Shown here one piece after another: positions 15,177-18,709 of a stretch of 18,709 nucleotides of DNA. Location of the stretch: positions 1-18,709 of the forward strand of contig JAFGSL010000673.1 of NCBI GenBank assembly GCA_016934645.1, read 5' to 3'. The stretch is from Anaerolineae bacterium. GTDB taxonomy: Bacteria; Chloroflexota; Anaerolineae; B4-G1; SLSP01. The translations under genes were made by a program, and so were the position numbers. Below the pieces are notes generated by a model, which saw only the letters and a list, made by a program, of their open reading frames with translations, was not told the origin of the DNA and ran no database searches. Every line of letters starts with the position of its first letter. The stretch's first letter is position 1.

Positions 15177-16574
15177 ATGCGTTCAGAGAATGAACCCCCA
15201 CGCCTGATCTCGTTGTTTGCCGTTGTGCTGATTGCGTTCCTGGCCTTCACGGTATTCCTAATTATTGCGTTTTTCCCGACAGTTTTCCGCGACGAGCCTG
15301 ATCTACATCCCTTGAACCTGCTCCTTTTCAGCGCAGCTTTCGCCCTCTATTTGTTCTTTGCAATTACCACTATACTACAACTATTGACCCAATTCGCCGA
15401 ACAATTCCACAATTTGTCCCACGAAGAGGCCCAACACCTGAGTTCCTACCTCTTTACAGGACTACCTATCGAACCGCCGAAGCGCCCGCTTCTGCGCATT
15501 CAGGAAGGCCACACGCTTCCCGATGGGCCGCTTGTGATGTACATGGACAAGGTCGGCGGTCCGGGTTACTTCAGCATCGCCCACGACAGCGCCATCGTCA
15601 CAGGCAGGCTAGGAAAACTACAACGCGTCCTCGGCCCCGGCTTTTACAAAGCTGAACCGTTCGAGAAAGTGTGGGATGTCATTGATCTGCGCCCACAGCG
15701 CCGCAGTTTGCATGTCGAGTTTATGACCACAGATGGGATTCCAGCCCATTGCGATGTGGAAATTCGTTTCCAAGTCGCCGGTTCCAGTAGAGCAGATTTC
15801 TATTATCCACACGAGGAAAATATTCCTCCACAGCCCTACCCCTTCAATTCCGCGGTCATCCTCAAGCTAGCAACATCAAAATATGTAAAAAGTCGTGAAG
15901 GGGCAGGCCGCGTTCAGGACTGGCGCATTGGACTGGTCAATGGCGCACTTGACGGTACCATTCGGGACACGCTTGAAAAATACAGTCTCGATCATTTCTT
16001 CAATCCGCGTTACTGGGCGCTGCAAAGCGATGGAACAGCCGATAAAACTTCACCTCCACCTGAGAAACCTATCGCGTTACTGGAAATCCAAGCCAGAATC
16101 GAGGAAGCGATCAAACGGGTAGCTACAGAGCGTGGGATTGTCGTAGATACCGTGCAGTTAGGGCCGATACTGCCGGATGAGGACGCGATCTCGCGCCAGT
16201 GGCTGGAATTCTGGCAGGCGAAAGCACAGCGCCCGGTGACCGCTTACAACCTTTCGGAAGATGCCCGGCGACAAAGGATGTTGGAGAAGACCAGCGTCGA
16301 TGCACAGGTCGAGCTAGTGACCAGTATGTTGAGCAAACTCCAGGACCTCGACGAACAGAAAAGCGATGTACCAGCGCAGCTCATCGTGATGAGTTTTATG
16401 GACGTTCTGCGCACCATGTCGGATCGGGATCCCGCCGTGCAGTTGTTGATGTATCAACAAGCCGAGAGCCTGATGCGCATCATCAATGCCGTACAAAAAG
16501 ACAGAGCACCTTTTGCCATAGTGGCTCCGGCACAGGCATTACCATCCGAGTCCTCTAAATCACGTAATCCATAA
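15177..16574 (+). CDS. SPFH (band 7)-domain membrane protein, second of a tandem pair
   Basis: This 465-residue protein starts 3 bases after the first SPFH gene, with AAAGGAAGAG before the ATG. Two membrane helices lie at about 10-33 and 46-70. The SPFH domain spans about 128-375: GGPGYFSIAHDSAIVTG, VLGPGFYKAEPFEKVWDVID, LRPQRRSLHVEFMTTDGIPA and CDVEIRFQV follow the stomatin/prohibitin pattern more clearly than the first copy. A charged helix (LLEIQARIEEAIKRVATERG) follows, as in the domains that let SPFH proteins oligomerise into rings. It differs strongly from its neighbour in sequence, so the two likely form a hetero-oligomer. Membrane microdomain or protease scaffolding is the known role of the superfamily; the role here is unknown. 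Confidence 0.82.
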   Translation: MRSENEPPRLISLFAVVLIAFLAFTVFLIIAFFPTVFRDEPDLHPLNLLLFSAAFALYLFFAITTILQLLTQFAEQFHNLSHEEAQHLSSYLFTGLPIEPPKRPLLRIQEGHTLPDGPLVMYMDKVGGPGYFSIAHDSAIVTGRLGKLQRVLGPGFYKAEPFEKVWDVIDLRPQRRSLHVEFMTTDGIPAHCDVEIRFQVAGSSRADFYYPHEENIPPQPYPFNSAVILKLATSKYVKSREGAGRVQDWRIGLVNGALDGTIRDTLEKYSLDHFFNPRYWALQSDGTADKTSPPPEKPIALLEIQARIEEAIKRVATERGIVVDTVQLGPILPDEDAISRQWLEFWQAKAQRPVTAYNLSEDARRQRMLEKTSVDAQVELVTSMLSKLQDLDEQKSDVPAQLIVMSFMDVLRTMSDRDPAVQLLMYQQAESLMRIINAVQKDRAPFAIVAPAQALPSESSKSRNP

Positions 16575-16609
16575 CAAACAGTCTGATGTAACGATTTGGA
16601 GCAAATACG

Positions 16610-17563
16610 ATGCGCCTAGTTTCTATTCCCATAGGATTGATGCCACACAGTCTATTAGCACTGCGCGGCATATCGACCGCCCTGACCGATCAGTTAAACG
16701 ACAAGATCGACCAGAGTATCGATAGCGGACGCTATGAAGACGCCCTTAGGACAGCAGAGCAAATTTTTCCCACTGCACGGAGCATGCGCGATCAAAATGC
16801 CCAGGCGCTGGTGTATCTGTACCAGGCAGAGGTGCTACACCGGATGTTGCGCTGGGAAGAGGCTCTGGAACACACACGGCAGGCATTGAGCTGGCTCCAT
16901 GCAGAGGTTACGCAAGTAGCAGGTTACAACAAGGCCGTAGCGCTGTATTTCGAGGGGCTGCTTCACTTCATCTTGCGTGCAGACGCACATGCGCTGCGAG
17001 CCTTCAACGCTGCACAAGGAACCCTGGTGGAAAGCGAGCGTTTCTGGGAATTCGAAAAAAACATCACACGCTGCACTAATTGCCGGACCCTAACCCGCTG
17101 GATATCGAAGCTGCAAAAACTAACCTCAGACGCACCGTCAGGTGAGTTAGTGATGATTGTGCCTGTGTACGAAATGGTCAACCGCACTTTGGTGCTCATC
17201 GACGCACTGCCCATCACGCCATTTCTAGTACAATTGCCAAGAGAGGCAGTCGACACCTATCTGCCGGAAAACTATGTACCCTTGAATATCGAAGCCGTTC
17301 TATTCCTCCAACTATGGCCTGACATTCATTATCTGGCTTTGAAAATCCTGCGTGACGGCGAACTGGTGCATCAGAGCCGGGTCGGCGATATGCTCTTGAT
17401 CGAGGCGACCTCTTCTGTCCCCTCGCAAGAGATAACGCTGACGCGCGATATGCCATTTGTACGTCGCACAGACGGGAAAATCATCTTCGGTCCCTATGAA
17501 CAGCAAGATGAAATCTCTTCTGGAATTCCCCGTATCCTGATCCGAAAGGAAGCTAGGCCGTGA
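16610..17563 (+). CDS. Helical-repeat (TPR-like) protein of the SPFH cluster, function unknown
   Basis: This 317-residue soluble protein has no signal peptide or membrane helix. Residues about 30-145 are helical and TPR-like: SGRYEDALRTAEQIFPTARS, ALVYLYQAEVLHRMLRWEEA and ALYFEGLLHFILRADAHALR show the small/large residue pattern of paired helices. C155-x2-C158 (TRCTNCRT) stands in the middle. The rest (about 175-317) is rich in beta strands, with VGDMLLIEATSS and RTDGKIIFGPYEQ giving a weak resemblance to an S24/LexA-like beta fold, not claimed as homology. GGAG lies eight bases before ATG 16610, 35 bases after the second SPFH gene. It likely serves as a cytosolic partner docking on the SPFH scaffold. 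The end overlaps the kinase start by 4 bases. Confidence 0.72.
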   Translation: MRLVSIPIGLMPHSLLALRGISTALTDQLNDKIDQSIDSGRYEDALRTAEQIFPTARSMRDQNAQALVYLYQAEVLHRMLRWEEALEHTRQALSWLHAEVTQVAGYNKAVALYFEGLLHFILRADAHALRAFNAAQGTLVESERFWEFEKNITRCTNCRTLTRWISKLQKLTSDAPSGELVMIVPVYEMVNRTLVLIDALPITPFLVQLPREAVDTYLPENYVPLNIEAVLFLQLWPDIHYLALKILRDGELVHQSRVGDMLLIEATSSVPSQEITLTRDMPFVRRTDGKIIFGPYEQQDEISSGIPRILIRKEARP

Positions 17564-18507
17564 ACGGGGGGCACAATTACGCTGAACATCGGGTTCTGGT
17601 CCTTGGCGCTGCTGGTGTTGATATCGAAATCTATCCGCGGGATCAAGCAGTAGAACCGGCCTATTCTAATCCGGCCACCATTCGCTGGGGATGGGGTGGC
17701 GTTGCACGCAATATCGCCGAGAACCTGGCGCGCTTGGGAGCCGAGGTACACTTCGTCACCGCCTTAGGCGATGACCAACTGGGCCGCCTGCTGCTGCAAC
17801 CCCTTCACGACCTGGGCATTCACACCGACAATAGCCTCATCGTCGCTGAGAAACCCACCTCCTCCTACGCCGCCCTCTATCACAAAGAGAAACAGCTCTG
17901 GCTGGCCTTCGAAGATATGGATCTTATGCGCGAAATCACGCCAGGACACATCTACCGGCTGCGAGGACTTATCAAAAACGTTGATATGGTGTGTCTGGAC
18001 GCCAACCTCTCGGCGCGCGCGCTCGAAACACTCTTCCGGTTGACTCGTCGTTACGACATCCCCGTCTGTGTCGATCCCACGACCGCAGCACTGGCCCCGC
18101 GCCTGCACCCCCACCTACCCGACATCACCGTCATCACGCCCAACAAAGAGGAAGCCGAGGCCTTGCTGGGCGCGCCTTTCGACACAGCGGAAGCCATCAG
18201 CGCAGGCGCACGCCGGTTGGTGCAGTTGGGCGTCCAATTGGCGGTCATCACACTCGGCGCAGCTGGACTATTCTACGCCACATCCGAAGAAAGCGGGCGG
18301 CTACCTGCATTCCCCGTGGATATCGTAGACCCCATTGGCGCTGGGGATGCACTCACCGCGGCCGTGGCATATGGCCTGCTCGAAGATGTCTCCCCCGAAG
18401 AGGCTGTCCGCCTGGGGATCGCCGCTGCAACACAGACCGCCCTTTGCGATGAAACGGTCTGCCCTACCCTGAACCTGGAAATGCTCTACGAACGTCTAGT
18501 TTTGTGA
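17560..18507 (+). CDS. PfkB-family carbohydrate kinase, pseudouridine kinase-like (PsuK-like)
   Basis: This 315-residue protein is a ribokinase-fold kinase. GGVARNIAENLARLG (46-60) with the nearby SNPATIRWGWGG closely follows the pseudouridine kinase (PsuK/YeiC) pattern, and DPIGAGDALTAAVAYG carries GAGD at 260-263 with catalytic D263. TPNKEEAEALLG and the closing LGIAAATQTAL are typical of the family. It would phosphorylate pseudouridine or another nucleoside/sugar at the 5' position using ATP. No pseudouridine-5'-phosphate glycosidase (psuG) gene is next to it in the window, so the pathway call is uncertain. It starts with GTG at 17560, overlapping the stop of the TPR gene (GTGA), with AAGGA nine bases before. 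It closes the cluster before a strong terminator. Confidence 0.85.
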   Translation: MNGGHNYAEHRVLVLGAAGVDIEIYPRDQAVEPAYSNPATIRWGWGGVARNIAENLARLGAEVHFVTALGDDQLGRLLLQPLHDLGIHTDNSLIVAEKPTSSYAALYHKEKQLWLAFEDMDLMREITPGHIYRLRGLIKNVDMVCLDANLSARALETLFRLTRRYDIPVCVDPTTAALAPRLHPHLPDITVITPNKEEAEALLGAPFDTAEAISAGARRLVQLGVQLAVITLGAAGLFYATSEESGRLPAFPVDIVDPIGAGDALTAAVAYGLLEDVSPEEAVRLGIAAATQTALCDETVCPTLNLEMLYERLVL

Positions 18508-18520
18508 TCTAGACGACACC

Positions 18521-18554
18521 AAACCCTAAAGGTCTTACAGACCTTTAGGGTTTT
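18521..18554 (+). terminator. Intrinsic terminator after the SPFH/kinase cluster
   Basis: AAACCCTAAAGGTCT at 18521-18535 pairs perfectly with AGACCTTTAGGGTTT at 18539-18553 around a three-base loop. The right arm runs into TTTT. It starts 14 bases after the kinase stop. Confidence 0.82.
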
Positions 18555-18644
18555 AACCTATCCGAAAATTCGCCACTGACGCACTCAAAACGCCCGCAAG
18601 CACAATTCTCGGATAGAGTCTTAGACTCAGTAGATCGAAAATCT

Positions 18645-18698
18645 GTTCGTAGTAACCGTTTTAGCGGTCTTTGGACGACTAAAGTCGTTACTACGAAC
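18645..18698. repeat. Structured palindrome with mini-hairpins in both arms
   Basis: GTTCGTAGTAAC at 18645-18656 and GTTACTACGAAC at 18687-18698 are perfect reverse complements. The arms are 25 bases each around TTTG and match at 20 of 25. The mismatches fall so that each arm keeps its own small hairpin (CCG-TTTTAG-CGG on the left, CGACT-AA-AGTCG on the right). It lies downstream of the terminator at the window edge. Confidence 0.65.
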
Positions 18699-18709
18699 GT
18701 AAAAATCAC

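Overview
The window looks like chromosomal DNA of an uncultured or poorly known Chloroflexota bacterium, probably near Anaerolineae. This rests on gene content: a VanW/YoaR-type protein, GatCAB amidotransferase genes, an eRF1-like bacterial release-factor homologue, SPFH-domain membrane proteins and a PsuK-like kinase. Shine-Dalgarno sites are mostly good, several starts are GTG or TTG, and genes are tightly packed. The taxonomic call is an inference. I see no rRNA, tRNA, CRISPR array, transposase or phage gene.

Layout. (1) 1-3587, minus strand: the N-terminal part of a VanW/YoaR-like membrane-anchored protein running off the left edge; a gap with a large imperfect palindrome; then a tight HD-domain protein, GT4 glycosyltransferase and MFS transporter operon, transcribed leftwards. 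(2) 3588-3929: a divergent intergenic region with a small ORF carrying a strong SD, an intrinsic-terminator-like hairpin inside that ORF, and a sigma70-type promoter before gatC. (3) 3930-11406, plus strand: gatC, gatA, a Nudix hydrolase, a sugar-phosphate nucleotidylyltransferase, a class I/II aminotransferase, gatB, then a Glu-family dehydrogenase. The amidotransferase set is split, with gatCA separated from gatB by three metabolic genes. (4) 11484-12892, minus strand: a 77-residue two-helix membrane protein and an eRF1-like protein with a GGSQ loop and a zinc ribbon, separated by a perfect 16-bp terminator hairpin. (5) 12893-13601: about 700 bp of AT-richer non-coding DNA with two copies of an 80-bp terminal-inverted-repeat (MITE-like) element and other hairpins. 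(6) 13602-18507, plus strand: a four-gene cluster of two different SPFH-domain membrane proteins, a helical-repeat (TPR-like) protein and a pseudouridine-kinase-like PfkB kinase, closed by a strong terminator and followed by a structured palindrome.

How they fit. Region 3 is housekeeping: tRNA-dependent amidation plus amino-acid and nucleotide-sugar metabolism. The least explained parts are region 6, a compact SPFH/SPFH/TPR/kinase module that may form a membrane scaffold with an attached cytosolic partner, and the eRF1-like gene opposite it, whose family is associated with ribosome rescue or peptidyl-tRNA hydrolysis. A direct link between those two is not shown by the sequence.
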